Positions 23,400-36,956 of a stretch of DNA of 64,000 bases are shown piece by piece. The DNA lies in assembly GCA_018398575.1 (NCBI GenBank), contig JAGTXZ010000006.1:558001-622000 (forward strand). Direction: 5' to 3'. Under the pieces are notes generated by a model. It ran no database searches. It was not told the origin of the DNA and was given only the letters and a program-made list of their open reading frames with translations. This DNA is from Ampelomyces quisqualis. Lineage: Eukaryota; Ascomycota; Dothideomycetes; Pleosporales; Phaeosphaeriaceae. Position 1 is the stretch's first letter, and every line of letters starts with the position of its first letter. The position numbers and the translations under genes were made by a program.

Positions 23400-26300
23400 C
23401 TATTTTTGTTCTTGTAGATACTTTAAAGCTATTCTAACAACTTTGTATTTAGATCTATTAAAGTTTAGGTTTTTAACAATACGCACTCTAACAGCTCTTT
23501 AGCGCGTCTCTGCTAATTATTCTAAATCTAAATTTTTATCCTTATCTACCTTAGTAGCGTTCTTAAGCCTCTTAGAACGCTAGTACGCTACTAATTCTCC
23601 TACTAGTTGTAGGATGTTCTGCCTATAGCTAGAGAGCGCCTAGTCTTTAGTCTTGTTAGTAGATAGGTTCTTGTTAATAAGCTTTAGTTTTATTTCTATA
23701 CGCTAATAGAACTTCTTTAACCTGTTGCCTAGCGTGTAGCTTCAAAACAGTGCTCTATTAAGCTCCTTAAGGTTATACTACCCCTTCTTTCTAACTTTAT
23801 GTATTCTAAATAGCCCCTGCTACTTTAGAAGAAACTTGCTAAGCACTAATCAGTTGTTGTTGTAGTAGAAATCCCTAAGCAGAACTAAGTCGCTAACCTT
23901 TAGTTTATCTACTCTAGTAACTCTATTCTTATTAAAGTAGTCCTTGTTGTTGTTTCTTAGTCAGACTATTTTAGTAATAGATTCTTGTAACCTAATATCT
24001 CTCTTTTTAAATTAATAAGCTCTTATAGCTAAAAGCAAAGCAGTATCAGTTACTTCTTTCTAGGGTAAGGTCTGCTAGGTTAGTATACACAATTTGATAG
24101 GTAGTACGTGCTTATAACTATATATAAGAAACGCTAGGGTCTCTCTAGTTGCACGCTTAACACTAGTCCAATTAGCCTACAGAACGCAGTCTAAGTAGTT
24201 AACCTATATTCTGCTAAGCTTCTTTAAGGCATCTACTATTAGCGCGTGTCCTTATTTAATTAAGCCTTAACCTTGTAGATAATAGGCGCTAGCTACTACT
24301 CTATAGATTCTAAATTGCTGTTGCAAGTCGATTAGTAGATGCTTATTTTCAGGCCTTCTATTAACTGAAATTTTAAGTAGTAGGCCCTATTAGCAGAAGA
24401 CTTTTCTTTCTAGAAACTTCACAATAGATACTAAGCCCGCGTTTAATAGGGCTTTAGCTTTAGCCTACTGCGTTGTAGTACATTAGGCTACTACAAGGAA
24501 CTTCTTACCTCTAGCTAGAAGTATGTAGACTACGTCTATAGATATCTAGCCAAAGGGTATTATTAGAGGAGTTGTTAGCTAGAGTTCCTCTTAAACTGTT
24601 GCTAAGGCGTGTACTTAACACTCTAGGTATAACTTAATGTAGGACTTAACATCCTTATATTATCCTTTCTAATAATAACGCGCCTAAACTTTACGCTATA
24701 TGCCTTCCTTCCTACAGTGTTCTACTTTATTATGCATAGCTTTAATAATAGCTAAACGTTTGTTAGGTTTATCTATAATTTGCTGCAGCAGGCGTCCTCT
24801 AGTTAGTATTAAGAACAGATGCCTTTCTCTTACTGTTAATTTAAGTGCTCTCCTTGTAAACTTTTTTATTTTGGCTCTTAAAAGACTATTAGGCTGATAG
24901 TAGAATAGAATCTAATAAGCCTAAGCCTAAGATTCTTTGTTATAGGCTTTATTTAATAGTTAGTCTTTAAAGCTAAGATTAGCTTTACAGCTACTATAAC
25001 ATAGGTTAGCTGCGCGCAGGTGTAGAGCAATAGCAAGCTGTACTAAATTCAAATAAGCGTTAATAAAGTCCTTAATGTCTTCCTCTAGCTTATTAGGTAG
25101 CTCCTACCCTAGTTCTTTAGGTCTTCTTAAAAGGGCGTTAGCTACTACGTTTCTCTTGCCTTTAATATAGACTATATTAAATTCCTATATATTAAGAAGC
25201 GCTAGCTACTACATAATAAGAGCTTCTAGTAAGTTAGTTGCACTTTACTAAAGCTGTGCAACTAGCGTCTTTGCGTCTATTTCTATAACAAACTCTACTC
25301 TGTATAGGTAGATCTAAAACTTCTTTAGCGCTAGGAGTAAAGCTTTACATTTGTATTTTTCTAAGTTCTAATTTTGTTTAGACTTAGACTAAACTCTACT
25401 TTTGTACTAGATAGGGTGCTAATAACCCTTTAGATCTAGCTGTATAAGAACTGCGCTCTAACCCTTTTAACTACTATTAATAGACATAACAATTAGGAGT
25501 AACAGCTTATTATAAGAGATAGAGATAAGCGCTAGCGTAGAATATAGCGCGCGCTTCAATTTATCTATTGCGCTCTACTGTTCTAAGGACTACTTAAAGG
25601 GCGCATTTTTGCGTAGCAGGCAGAATAGCAGTTCTAAAATAATACTAAAATGCTTAATCTACACTCTGTAATACACGTATATACTAATAAACATTCAAAC
25701 GTCTTTTTGGTCTCTGCAGGGCAGCTAGGAGAGTATCTTCTTAATTTTCTTATAGTTAGAATGTTAGCTAGCAGCGTTAACACAATAGCCTACTATAATT
25801 ATAGACACATAACAGAAGTCTGATTTGTAGCCTAATATTATAGCCCCTGCGCGCTTAATGTCTACTAGAACAGCGTCTATATTGCAGAGATGCTCTGCAA
25901 TGTACTTTCTAATACTTAGTTTAATCTCTATTCTATTATAGTAGGACTTTAGTCTCTTAATACAAACGTTATCTAGGTAAGGTCTGCAGCGCTCTAGAAT
26001 GTAATCTTAGCATATTTTAGTTATAACGCGTACAAATTTAGTAATAGAATTTGTTGTACCTATAGGCAGTGTGTACCAGCGTACTAGTCTAATAGGTATA
26101 TAGAACGCTGTTATGTCTTAAGAGTCCTTATGCAGCTCTACTTAGTTGTATCCTAAGAAGAAATTAAGCAAGCTTATAATTACGCAACTAGCAAAATCTT
26201 CTGCAAATTTATCTAGATTAGGCAGTAGGTTTGCGTTGCAAATTGTAACCTTATTAATCCTTTACGCGTTGTTAATAAGCTAATATCCTTTGTCTTTCTT

Positions 26301-29300
26301 AGCTACTAGAAACCATAGGTTTTAGTATTAACTTCTGTATAGTTTAAGAGCCTCTTAGTTAATCTGCTCCTGTACTATTTCAACTACTACTTCTCTAAGT
26401 TTTTAGAGAATAGGGAATTAATTAGCTTGCTACGCCTTATAAGGAACAGTGTCAATTTTGATTAGGAGTACTACCTTATAGCTAACCTGTCCTAATTTAC
26501 TAAAGTCCTAGGCTAGGGTAGCTTCCTGTTAGTATAGTAGCTTCTCTAGCATAGCTTGTTCTTGTAGGAGCAGATTTAGGGAGATCTTTATTTTTAACAA
26601 GCGTTCTAACGTAAGCCTTGTGCCTTTAGGGAACTTTGCGTATTGTAGCTTAAAGTAGCTTAAGAATAGAGTATTCTCTTTATTTAGTACCTGTTAAATG
26701 CGCGCACGCTCTTTCCAATCTTTATACCTACTAATATCTCTTAGAGCCTGTCCTAAGTTATCTACTAGCTAGACCTTTTAAGCTTTTTGCTTGTGTAAAG
26801 TACTAATGTTAAAGAAGACGTTATTTAATTATAGATTAGTTATACGCTTTAGCTAAATTGTTATTACTTTAATAAGTAACTTCTTCTCGCTAGTTGTTTT
26901 ACTAAGCTCTTGCTCCTAGAAGCTCTTAGCACTAATATCAATCCTAAGACTCTAAGGGAGCCGCCTTACAACACTTGCTATAATATTTTAAGAGTAGTAG
27001 CCTACGCTATTGCTAACAAGTATATACATTCTATTGCTGTTACTAATAATAATAGATCTGTTAGGCCCTGCGCCTATAGTGCCTACACCTAGCTACTAGA
27101 AGAACTGTGTTTCTAAGGAAATAATTAGTAATAAAGATTTCTGTTAGAGCTACTCTGTTGCTAACTTTATTACTAGCTAATTATTGCTTAGAGTATTAGA
27201 GTCTAGTTAAAGCTGTGTTAAGTTTAATTAATAGTTCTAGTCTAGCTGTGCAACAGGTTTAGATAGGAGTAAAACGCTAGCAATTACACTCCCCTAACGT
27301 TTCCTACAAGAGGCCTAGAGTAGAGTCCTAGCGCGTTAATCTAATTGCCCTTTATGTACACAAATCTTGTACTATGTTTACTATCCTTGCTAAAGATTTA
27401 GCAGTAGGTTAGCCTATTAGTAGTGTACTCAATTCTAGCTTAAGCGTCTGTTAGAAAGGGATTGCCTAGGATAATTAGGTTTGTGCACTCCTTAAGGATA
27501 AAGAAGCTAGTGTAGATTTTGATCCTTCTAATAGTAATAGGTACTTCCTATACAATGCCTAAGAACCCTTTAGTTAAACTGTTTACTACTACTATCTTTA
27601 CAGTTCTTATACTCTTTAGTAGAGATATAATTAGAAGCATAGCTTGTTCTGCTGTTTCTCTTTTTATAGTGTTAAGCTCTGCGCCAGAGTTAATAAGGCT
27701 AAGAAACTAGGTCCTCTTAATGTTAATAGGTACTTTTAGGCACTCCCTCCTAAGGTGCTCTACGCCTAAGGCTTAATTATACTCTCTCTAACAGTAAGTA
27801 GGCTTGTAGAAGTCCTTGTTAGCAGTAAGCTTAAGGCCTAGTTCTTTATTGCGTTAGATGTACCTTTTAATCTAGCTAATCTCTAGGTCTAACTAGTGTT
27901 TAGTATTAATACTAAAGTACTTACTTACTTTTCTGTTTACTGCCTTAACTAGCACGTAGTCTAGGAGTAAGCTCTAGGTTAGTAAGTTAACACTAGCACT
28001 TATAGTAGGTTAGTCTCTATCTAAGTCTTTGTTAGCGCTTTTAACTGTTGTGTAGCGTGTTAGAGCAACTAAAAGGTCCTTAAACTTAGCTAGCGTGTAG
28101 CTTGCTTAGAATAGTTTTTTCTTAACCTCTAGTATGTTGCTAATAACAGTCTTAAGTAGTAATAGAACTAGGGTGTTAAGAATGCGTTAGATAACTAATT
28201 AGGCGTTAGCCTTAAACTTCTAGACTAGCTGCTACTTCTTTAGGTTCTTTTTCTTTTGCTCTACTGCGTAGGTAGGCTTTAACAGCCCTTTAGTTAGTTA
28301 GGTAATATCCTCTATTTCTACATCTCCTAATCTATTACTGCTTGCAAATTAAACTAAGTAGTCTTAGCCTAGCTTCTTAGTTATAAAGTAGCTGTTATTT
28401 CTATCTCTATAACCTTTTAAGTGCGGGATCCTATTAACTAGTTTCTAAGGTAGTTTCTGAACCTAAACCTAACTGTATACAGGCTAACTGTTACTACACT
28501 TTGCTTAGTTTTAGCTAATAACTACAGCTGATACTAAGCTACTGTTAGTAAGGAGTTCCTTAGATTTAGTTGTAAGGCAGTCTAATATGTCCTAATACTT
28601 GTTACAGTTTGCTTCTAATAACGCTCCTAAAGTATTAGGTACTAACTGTATAGAGACTGCGTTGTTCTTAATAGGAATAGAGAGACTAGGTCTGCTTATA
28701 AACTTAGATTTAACCTTAAGAGAGTTAACGTTACGTTTTAGGAAGCGCCTCTTAATCTTAGCTAAAATAGTCTTAGCCTATTATACGTTGCTAAGGCTAG
28801 TAACTTAGCCTTATAGGTTGTTAGGCGTCTCTTATTAGAGCATGTTGCGTTTGTTAAGGAAGCACTAGCTGTTAGTAATAAAGCCTCTTAGTGTCAAGCA
28901 GTTCTGCTTTAAATGCCCTATCTTATTATAAACCTAACAGTTTATCCTAAAGCTGCTTAGTAGTCTTCTGCTAGGACGTCTTTGCTAGTAACTCTAATTG
29001 TTATTTAAGTAGCTGTAGTTCTAGCTGTTGCGCTAATAGTTGTTATTTCTCTATACTTACTACTGTTGCCTGTAGTTCTAATAGCTCTAGTTCTGTAAGG
29101 CTAGCTAAGGTATGTATAGTTATAGGGCTCTCAATTGCTCTTTAGTTTGCTTGCGAACTAAGGCATAAATAACTAGGTTGTTTATAAGCTCTGCTTCGCG
29201 AGAGGTCTATTACATACTCTATAGCTGCTGCTTAATAGTTATTTAGTTAAGCCTAAGCTGTAGTATCTTATCTACAAGGTTATCTACTTTGTTCTTTATA

Positions 29301-30154
29301 GGCGCTGCACTAGGAGGAGCTTGCTTACGCTAGTTCCTAGATAGAGTGCTCTTTGTTAGCAACTAAAGAGTAGCAGGTTAGAAGTTTGTTCCTAGCTTAA
29401 TTCTAGGTTTAAAGTTGTTTTGCTGCAGTAGGGCTAATAGTTGTTTAGCTACTAGTTCTACTTTAAACTCTACCTCTAGTTTAAAGGCTCTTATAGCTTC
29501 TGCTAGATTTAACATGCGCGCTTCTTCCTCTACTTCTAGGCGCTTTACCAGATAGTCTTAGATCTTTTTATACTTAAAGTCCTTTAGGGTGTCTGTTTTT
29601 AGGCTAAACTTCTCTAGGATCTTTGTTACGTGTTGGAGCAGCAGTCTCTTAACAAGGTAGTAGCTGTAACAGTCCTTATTAATAGTGCTTGCTTTAATAC
29701 ATCTTTTACTGCAGATTTAAAAGTCCTGCAGGTAGTCTCTAATCTTTAGGTCTAATCTTATTTAGCACTAACCTAGCTAGTGTTTAAAGTACTCTACACG
29801 CTCTTTTTGTTAACCTTTGTTATTATTTCTAAAGTGTTGTTAGAGGCTATTGCAGAGCTCTCTCTATAAGTAGTTATCCTAGGCTTCTACATACTCTTTA
29901 GACGCCTGTATAATAGTCCTCTGTCTTAGCTTATAGTAGGCAACTAGTCTGTTAATTATTATCTAGTCTGTAAAGCTATAGTACTTTAAGAAGTCCTTAA
30001 AGCGCTCTAAAAAGTCTGTAACGTTAGTCCTATTAAACAATAGCATATTCTCTGCTAGGTAAGACAGTAGCTGCGTTGTGTATAATAGGGGCTGCACTTA
30101 GTTAAAAGACTCTGCTAGCATCTAAAGAGCCCTTAACATTAAGTTATCTTAGCT
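23400..30154 (-). pseudogene. Degenerate gag-pol of the outer retrotransposon
   Basis: On the minus strand the RT core reads at 25.9-26.15 kb. The catalytic motif is PYLDNV at 25968-25979 where the family has xxDDV; the second Asp codon has become Asn through TGA to TAA. Integrase-like sequence occupies about 24.3-24.6 kb. The gag/protease side should lie at 28-30 kb and continue at 37.26-38.15 kb beyond the inner insertion. No open frame exceeds 70 codons. Confidence 0.65.
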
Positions 30155-30159
30155 TATAC
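30155..30159 (+). repeat. TSD TATAC, left copy
   Basis: Identical to 37256-37260 on the other side of the inner element. Confidence 0.9.
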
Positions 30160-30458
30160 TGTAACAACGCAGGTAGGTACAGCTATCAGGATTAAATTAG
30201 ATACGTATTAGAGGCATATAGGAGTGCGTGTTGTATCAGAGATTCTAGATTGGCTATACACCTATAGGTCTTGTATAGAAGGACAAAAGAAACTTGTCCT
30301 CTATCTATGCTATAGGCTTATATTTATAGTAGGCGTAGCAGCTGAGTTAGAGCGCTATTAGAGCGCTTTTAGTCCTAATCTGCTAGCTCCCTATATAATC
30401 TGTTACTAAGCCTTTATAAGGTATTAGATGTAACATGTGTTTGCATGTACTTGTTACA
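30160..30458 (-). repeat. Inner element, 3' LTR
   Basis: 299 bp. About 15 differences from 36957-37255, all transitions. Confidence 0.95.
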
Positions 30459-30781
30459 TTACCCCTCTTCTTAAAATTAATAGTCTCTATCAATTAAGTC
30501 TGTATTAGTGTTATTTTAGATACCTCTCTAAATTATTATAAACTCTTATTTACCTTAAGTTTATTTTAAGATAACGTAATGTAGCTGTTTATTGTTGTTT
30601 TAATTAGCGCGCTAGCGCGTTTAACGTTCTTAACTTTACCTTAAGCTTTTTAAGTATATATACAAGGCTAGCCCTCTAGTATACTACTTCTCTACACTCT
30701 CTCTCTTACGTTTGTATACCTAAAGCTATCTAAGCCTTGTTCTTTCTTAATTACTAGCTAACTGTATAGTAGATACACACA

Positions 30782-31530
30782 ATGCCTATTCCTGTCTCTT
30801 CTAGAGCTTATCCTCTAGCCTATTAGGTTGTTTGCCTGCAGGCTGTAAGGGCTTTTGCCCACAGCTATTTTAATATTAAGTTTAGATTCTATTTAGACGT
30901 GTCTAAGAAGTGTGCTTATTACACACTCTTAAATAAGAAGTGTTGCTTAGTTCCTCTATATGCAGGCTAGAAGTATAATAGCCTCTCTAGGGCCTTTAAC
31001 TGCAGGTTTGCTGCCTTAGGTAGAAACAAGTCTAATAAGGTAGTGTTAGAGTAAAAGGCTGCTGTTAAAGAGGCAGCGTTTTAGTTAGCTACTGTTATGC
31101 AAGTAAGCACTGCACAGGTAGCTAACATAAACAACGCTAACTTGTTAGTTAGCGCTTATTACTAAAGGGAGGAGCTAGCTAAGGAAGTTAGGGCAATAGC
31201 TAAGGAGGTTAGGTCGCTTAGGAGAAGTACAGCTAGGTTAACTAGTGTAGTTACTTAGCTAGTAGATGTTATAATAGCATTAAGAGCCAATTAGTTAGTA
31301 GAGCAGAAAAAGGCGCAGAAGGCAGCGCAAGAGGCTAGTACTCGCAGTAAGTAAGGCTAGAACAGAAGACTACTAGGTAGTGCGTTAGTGTCTGCACCTA
31401 GGGATTTAGACAATTAAGAATATCCTACTAGTAGCAACAACAGTCTGCTATTAGATCTAATAGAAGAGTAAGACTCTTATTATTAATAGCTGTTACCTAC
31501 TAGTGTAGTAGTTGCAATATTAAGTTTAAT
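30782..31530 (+). pseudogene. Antisense additional ORF of the inner retrotransposon
   Basis: It starts with ATG at 30782 and reads for about 245 codons in one frame, broken only by TAG/TAA at positions where Gln or Trp is expected. The N-terminal part holds KKCAYYTLLNKKCCLVP, a CxxxxxxxCC cluster like fungal Cys-rich DNA- or RNA-binding modules. The middle is helical and Gln/Ala/Glu/Lys-rich (QVANINNANLLVSAYY, EVRAIAKEVRSLRRSTARL), likely a coiled coil. An acidic C-terminus follows. Frame continuity over 750 bp on the strand opposite to pol argues for a real former gene. Role unknown. Confidence 0.6.
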
Positions 31531-31559
31531 TTCCCTAACATAATTGTTTTGTAATGCTA

Positions 31560-34500
31560 TAAGATCTTTAACTTCTTTTTCTTATACTGTAATCTACTTA
31601 GCTAACGCTTATAGAGGTCCTAGCTGTTTTAGATAGCGTTTATAGAACGCTTGCAACATGTGTAGAGCGCCTATAAAGTTTAAGGCATTATACTAGGTAG
31701 AGTTAAGATTATAGCCTACCTATTTTACACAATACTTTAGGATAGAGCAGTATAGCTTGCTAGCTAGGATCTCTTTAACTTCCTATTCTTTAACGCCTTA
31801 AATTAGAATGCTAGATAGGTTTAGGCTTAGCTAACTAGGCAGGGGGTTGTTAGGGTCCTTGCAGAGGACATCTAGAGCAAACACGTTATAGATCTTAGAT
31901 TCTTTAGGTAGCTTTAGTCAAAATAAATAGCCAACTTATTCTAGGACTTTAAAGAGGCCTTCCTACAATTTAGCAAGTTTGCAACTTAGGTAGGTAACAG
32001 ATAGGTTTTAGGTTAAGAGGTAAACCTTGTTACCTACTACCTAATTAACAAGTTAATAATATTTGTTTACTTTAGCAGCTATTTGTTGCTGCGCCTTCTC
32101 TATATTGTCTTTAGCTGTGCGCTAGGCTTTATACATATAGGTAGCTAAGCTTAAGGCATCCTTAACATTTACATCTTTATGTTTCAAAGGAGATAATATC
32201 TAATCCTAGCTCTATTGTAGTTTAGATCTAAACAGAAGCTAGTAAGGTACTATACTAATTGCGGAGTGCAGCAGTGTAGCTTAAGCTCAATTAATTATTA
32301 GCAAGAGGTTACTCTAGTTGTCCTAGTAGTAGGATATAAAGGGCCTTAATTATTAATTAATATACTTGTTTATAATCTTAGTTTGTCTATTAGTTTGTTT
32401 ATAGTAGGCCGTAGAAAGCTTAATTTGTACGCCTAGGATCTTGCAGAACTTAGACTAGAATTAGGACACAAACTAAGGGCTGCAGTTAGACACTATGCTT
32501 TTAGGCGTGTAGCTAAATTAGTATACCTATTAAATAAACAAATAAGCTATTTCCTAGGCGTTAATAGTCTTGTAATATAGGATAGAGATAGCTTGCTTTA
32601 ATAGGCAATTAATAATAACTATAATTTGATTATAGCTATGCTAATTAGTTAAGAATGTCTTAAAATCTATACATAAATGCTGCATAGGCCTGTTAGGAAT
32701 TAGTAACAGATAGAAGAACCCTTAGGATTAGAGCTGTCTTAGATAGGATCTTTAACAAGAAACGTAGTTTTGTACATAGTGTTTGCATATAGCCTCTATA
32801 CCTTTCTAGTAGTATTGCTAAGCTAAGAGCTAATACATCTTTATAGCGCTTAGGTAGGCAGTAGATACCTAATTGTAAGCTTCTCTAATTAGTTAGGTGC
32901 ACAAAAGAGAATCTCTAGGTACACATAGGCGTAAGTAATACAGCAGTAGTTCTTCTTAGATATAATACAGCTGTAGTAGTGTAAGGCGTTCTTCCTTAAA
33001 GGAGCGGCAATTCTCTACTAACAGGGCTTTAATTAGTTCTAACAAGTTAAGATTTAGGGGAGCACTAATAGATTAGACTAAAATAGCTAAAATATTAATC
33101 TCTAGCTAGTTACAGACGTAGTTCTAAGCTAGTTTAAAGTTAACTAGGGGGTTTAGGCGTTTAGGTCTTAGAAGTATACAAGATCTATTGTCTTGTTAGG
33201 CAGCCTTAACCTTGCTAACGTCCTATTTTCTTTAGCTTAGAATATTAGCTTACTTGTTAAGCTTGCTAGGCGTGTACTTAATGCAGAAATTAAAAGAGGC
33301 AATAATCTCTGCCTATTGTGCTTAACGTGCATTAAGAACCTTAGTAGTTATAAAGTATTCTAAGGAGCAGTAATCTGAATACACCTAGATTTAACTCTAT
33401 ATAGAGGTAAGTTTAGCTCTCTACTTTTTAAACGCTTTTAGAATAGCAAAAAGTTCTTTATTATATATTTTCTAATTAAGCTTAGCCCTAGATAGAGTGT
33501 AACTATAGAAGGCTACAGAATACTACTTGTTGTTAGAGTACTTCTAAGAGAGTACTTCTACTATTACTCTATCTAACGCGTTAGTTTCTAACTTTGTGTT
33601 ATACTTAGAATAGAAATAAGATAGCGTAGAAATAGCTAGGAGTAAGGCTTTAATCTAATTAAAAGCCTATTAGCAGTCTATAGTCTATTCAAACAGTATA
33701 GAGGGACTTTAAAGCTTTAGGATTAGTTTGGCTACACAGGAGAAATCCTTAATAAACTGTTAATAGAAACTAGCAAAACCAAGAAATAACTTAACGCTAG
33801 TAACTATAGTAGGTTTAGCCTAGTTTTAGAGTGCTTCTACCTTGTTAGGGTTAACTTTAGTGCCCTAGTTTGTCAAAACGTAGCCTAGATACTTTGTGCA
33901 GGTTATATAGAATTTACTCTTCTAAATGTCTACTTAAAGTCCTGCAGTACGTAGGCGCTCTAAGACCTTTTAGACGTGTTCCTAATATAAGTTTATATCC
34001 TCTAAGTAGATTAGGATGTTGTTAAGATACGCAATGCAGAAATTGTTAAGATAATTAATTAGTATATTATTTATATAGCGCTAATACGTTGCTAGCCTAT
34101 TGCACAAGCCAAAAGGGAGAACCTTATACTTGTATATACTGTAATAGGTTCAAAAGGTAGTATACTCTTTAGAGTCAGAATCTATACAAATTTTGTTAAA
34201 GGCAGCTTAGATATTAAACTTAGTAAAGATCTTAGCTTTAGAGGGACGTAATAGCAGCTTATTAATACAAGGGATTAGATAGACGTCTTTGCGCGTAAGG
34301 GCGTTAATCTTTTAGTAGTCTACATAGATGCGTATATCTCTATTTAGTTTGCGTACACAAAGAATAAGTAAAGTAAAAGAGCTTTGGCTAGCCTTAATAA
34401 AACCCTTCTAAAGGTGTTCTTAGACGTAGGCCTTAGTAGCTTTAAGCTCCTCTTGATTCTGCTTGTATAGGAGACTAAACGCATTTAGTAATAGTTCTTT

Positions 34501-36956
34501 AAGAATAATCTTGTAATTATATAGACAGTAAAGAGGCAATTAATTAGCTGCTAACTTGCTAAATACATTCTAATACTAGGAGTAACAGGCAGGTAATCTC
34601 TTATCTAATTGGCTTTAATTGTCTGCGTTGTCCTTAGAGGCAAGAATTTTGTTAATCTTATAGAGGCTTGTTGTAAAGAACTTGTTCTAGGGCTTCTTTA
34701 TAATAAAGTGAAATGCATTGGCAGAAATAAGAGCTATACAGGTGCTTAGAGGAGATTTAGACTCTAAGCGGGTTTGCTTGGTTAGGGTATAAGGAATCTC
34801 TAAGATTTTTTAGGCTAATAGGAGCTTTAAGCATCCTTTGATATAATAAATAGAAGAAGAAGAACAGTAAGAACTGTTTTAGATACAATAGTCTTCTTTC
34901 TCCTATAGAGCGTTGCGTTATTGCACATTAAGATAGACAGTAGCTAGCACTATAGCTTAATGTAGAATAGTAGGAATAGGGGGTAAAGAATTGTATAAAC
35001 AGGGGTACTTGAATAGCTAAATAAACTGTAACCTATCTGTGTCTAATTAAATCTTAAATTGTCTTAACTATTAGAGGCTAAGTATACAATCCTAAGACCT
35101 AAGATTAAGGATAAGGAATAGACAGTTTAAAATCTTTTAGCTATTAATATTTAAGTGTAGTCAAATATATTAAGTAACTAAAGAAGTAATCTAATCTTTA
35201 AAGCTGCGTACCTAAACCTAGAAGAGGAGCTTCTAGATAGGTTGCTGTAAGGCTTTAGAAACAAATAATACAATTTGCAAATTTAAGAATAAAAAACCTT
35301 AGGCACTAGTGTTAACAAGAGTATTAAGGCGTAAGCTAAGGCCTTAGTTGTAAAGAAGCGTAGGCATAAGGAAATAGGGACTGCAAAACAAATAAGAAAG
35401 GTTAAGGTAGAATAGATTGTAACAGCTTAGGCCTAGGGAGAAGTGTCCTTCTAGGCGCTTCTGTTTCCTGTACAATACACCTCCTAATTAGGTTGCTCTT
35501 AAGCATCTTTATACTTATCTACTTCTATAGCTTTAATCTAACGCACACAAAGCTTTGTATAGTTACTAGAGTAGTGTCCTAGCTTACTACAATTGTAACA
35601 ACTACTAGAAGTCTTCTATTGTTCTAGCTTAGAGGTCTTTGTAAGAAGACGCACTGTTGTAGATTAATAGGCTAGCGCAGAATTTGTTAGAGCGTTAGTA
35701 GTAGTAGTCTAATTTAGCTCCAAATTCTGTTGTAGAGCTAACCTAATTAGCAACTTTGCAGCAGCTAGTGTTATACTTAGTGTAGAGTTGTTCTTTTGCT
35801 CTATATTGTATACAGTAAGGTATTCTACTATCTAATCAAATAAGTTCTTCTATTAGTGCCTAAATCCTAGGTTAGGGGCTTGCAACCCTAGCGTAATCTT
35901 AGTCTACAAGTAGTAAAACTACTCTAAAGAAGGTACTTATCTCTTAACTACAGAACTTAAAAACCTAGCTTTAAACAAGAAGAACGTTTCCTTCTTTGTT
36001 ATCTGCAATTAATTAAACGCTGCACAGCTTTTAGCTACCTTGTTGCCTATAATAAAATAGAACTTAAGTAGCTTAACTATTTGCTTAGCGTTCTGGAATT
36101 GCTCTTAATTAGTATCTAATAAATATTGTAGCTTAAGATAGCCCTTAGCTAATCCTATAGTGTAGCCCTATACTAAGGCTATGCGTTGTCTTTTAGTCTA
36201 ATAGTAATCTAAGTTAATTTTAAGTTAATCCTAAATTAAGGCCTGCTATTAGCAGAAGGTAGAATCTTTTCTATCGCTAAGATTGTCTATATTAGGCGTT
36301 TTCTTAGATTATTAAAGTTAGCAAGAGCTCTTATAGCAATGTAAGTACTTAGATGTAGAGCTGTTAGATAAATAGCAGGGTGCAGAATTGTTCTAGGGTA
36401 ATTTAGTAGTAGGTAGGGGCTTGTCTAGTCCTACTAACAGAGTTAGTCCTTTCTTAAGGGAATTAATTTCTGCTAACGCTTGTTTCAAATCTTATTGTAA
36501 TTAATTAACCTCTATTTAGGCAGGGGATAGATTTAGTGCAGCTCTAGGCTAAGGGAGTTCCTTAGTGTCTGTCTTTTTCACTTTGGCACTCTGTTACTAG
36601 GTTGTTACAGTTAATACAGAGTTGTCTTAGAGGAAGGCTTCTAGGGTTAGTTCTTTAGGGGGAGTTATTAGCGTTGCCTCTAATACTCCTAGGTTATTAA
36701 TAGTCTCTAAGTTTCTATTGTAGCGCCAAACGCGACTTTTCTAAAGTAATCCTAACTGTTATGTTAATAAGAAGATCTAAACCTAAAGGCTTTAGTTGCT
36801 AAGAGATCTAAGGGATCCCAACTATGTTTAATAGATTTAAGGTCGCAAACAAATCCAATTTAGATAGAGTTCTAGATGTTTTAACGCAATCTTTTTAAAA
36901 GTAAATAGTAATATTATCTAAATGCTATTACTAGCAGGACAAAGTTTCTCTTGTAA
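31560..36956 (-). pseudogene. Degenerate gag-pol of the inner Ty3/gypsy element
   Basis: Gag begins inside 36956. The CCHC knuckle lies at about 35560-35600, the RT catalytic YLNN at 34018-34029, and the integrase core at about 32460-32640, where DRGPQF of the family is NCSPxF. The remaining C-terminal integrase lies between 32.4 and 31.6 kb. All frames are broken by many TAG/TAA. Confidence 0.8.

Noticed and set aside
24700..28808. Short plus-strand open frames of 60-69 codons (e.g. 24700-24897, 26910-27092, 27519-27710, 28599-28808)
   Set aside because: They lie opposite the degraded minus-strand pol of the outer retrotransposon and have no motifs; chance openings after RIP.
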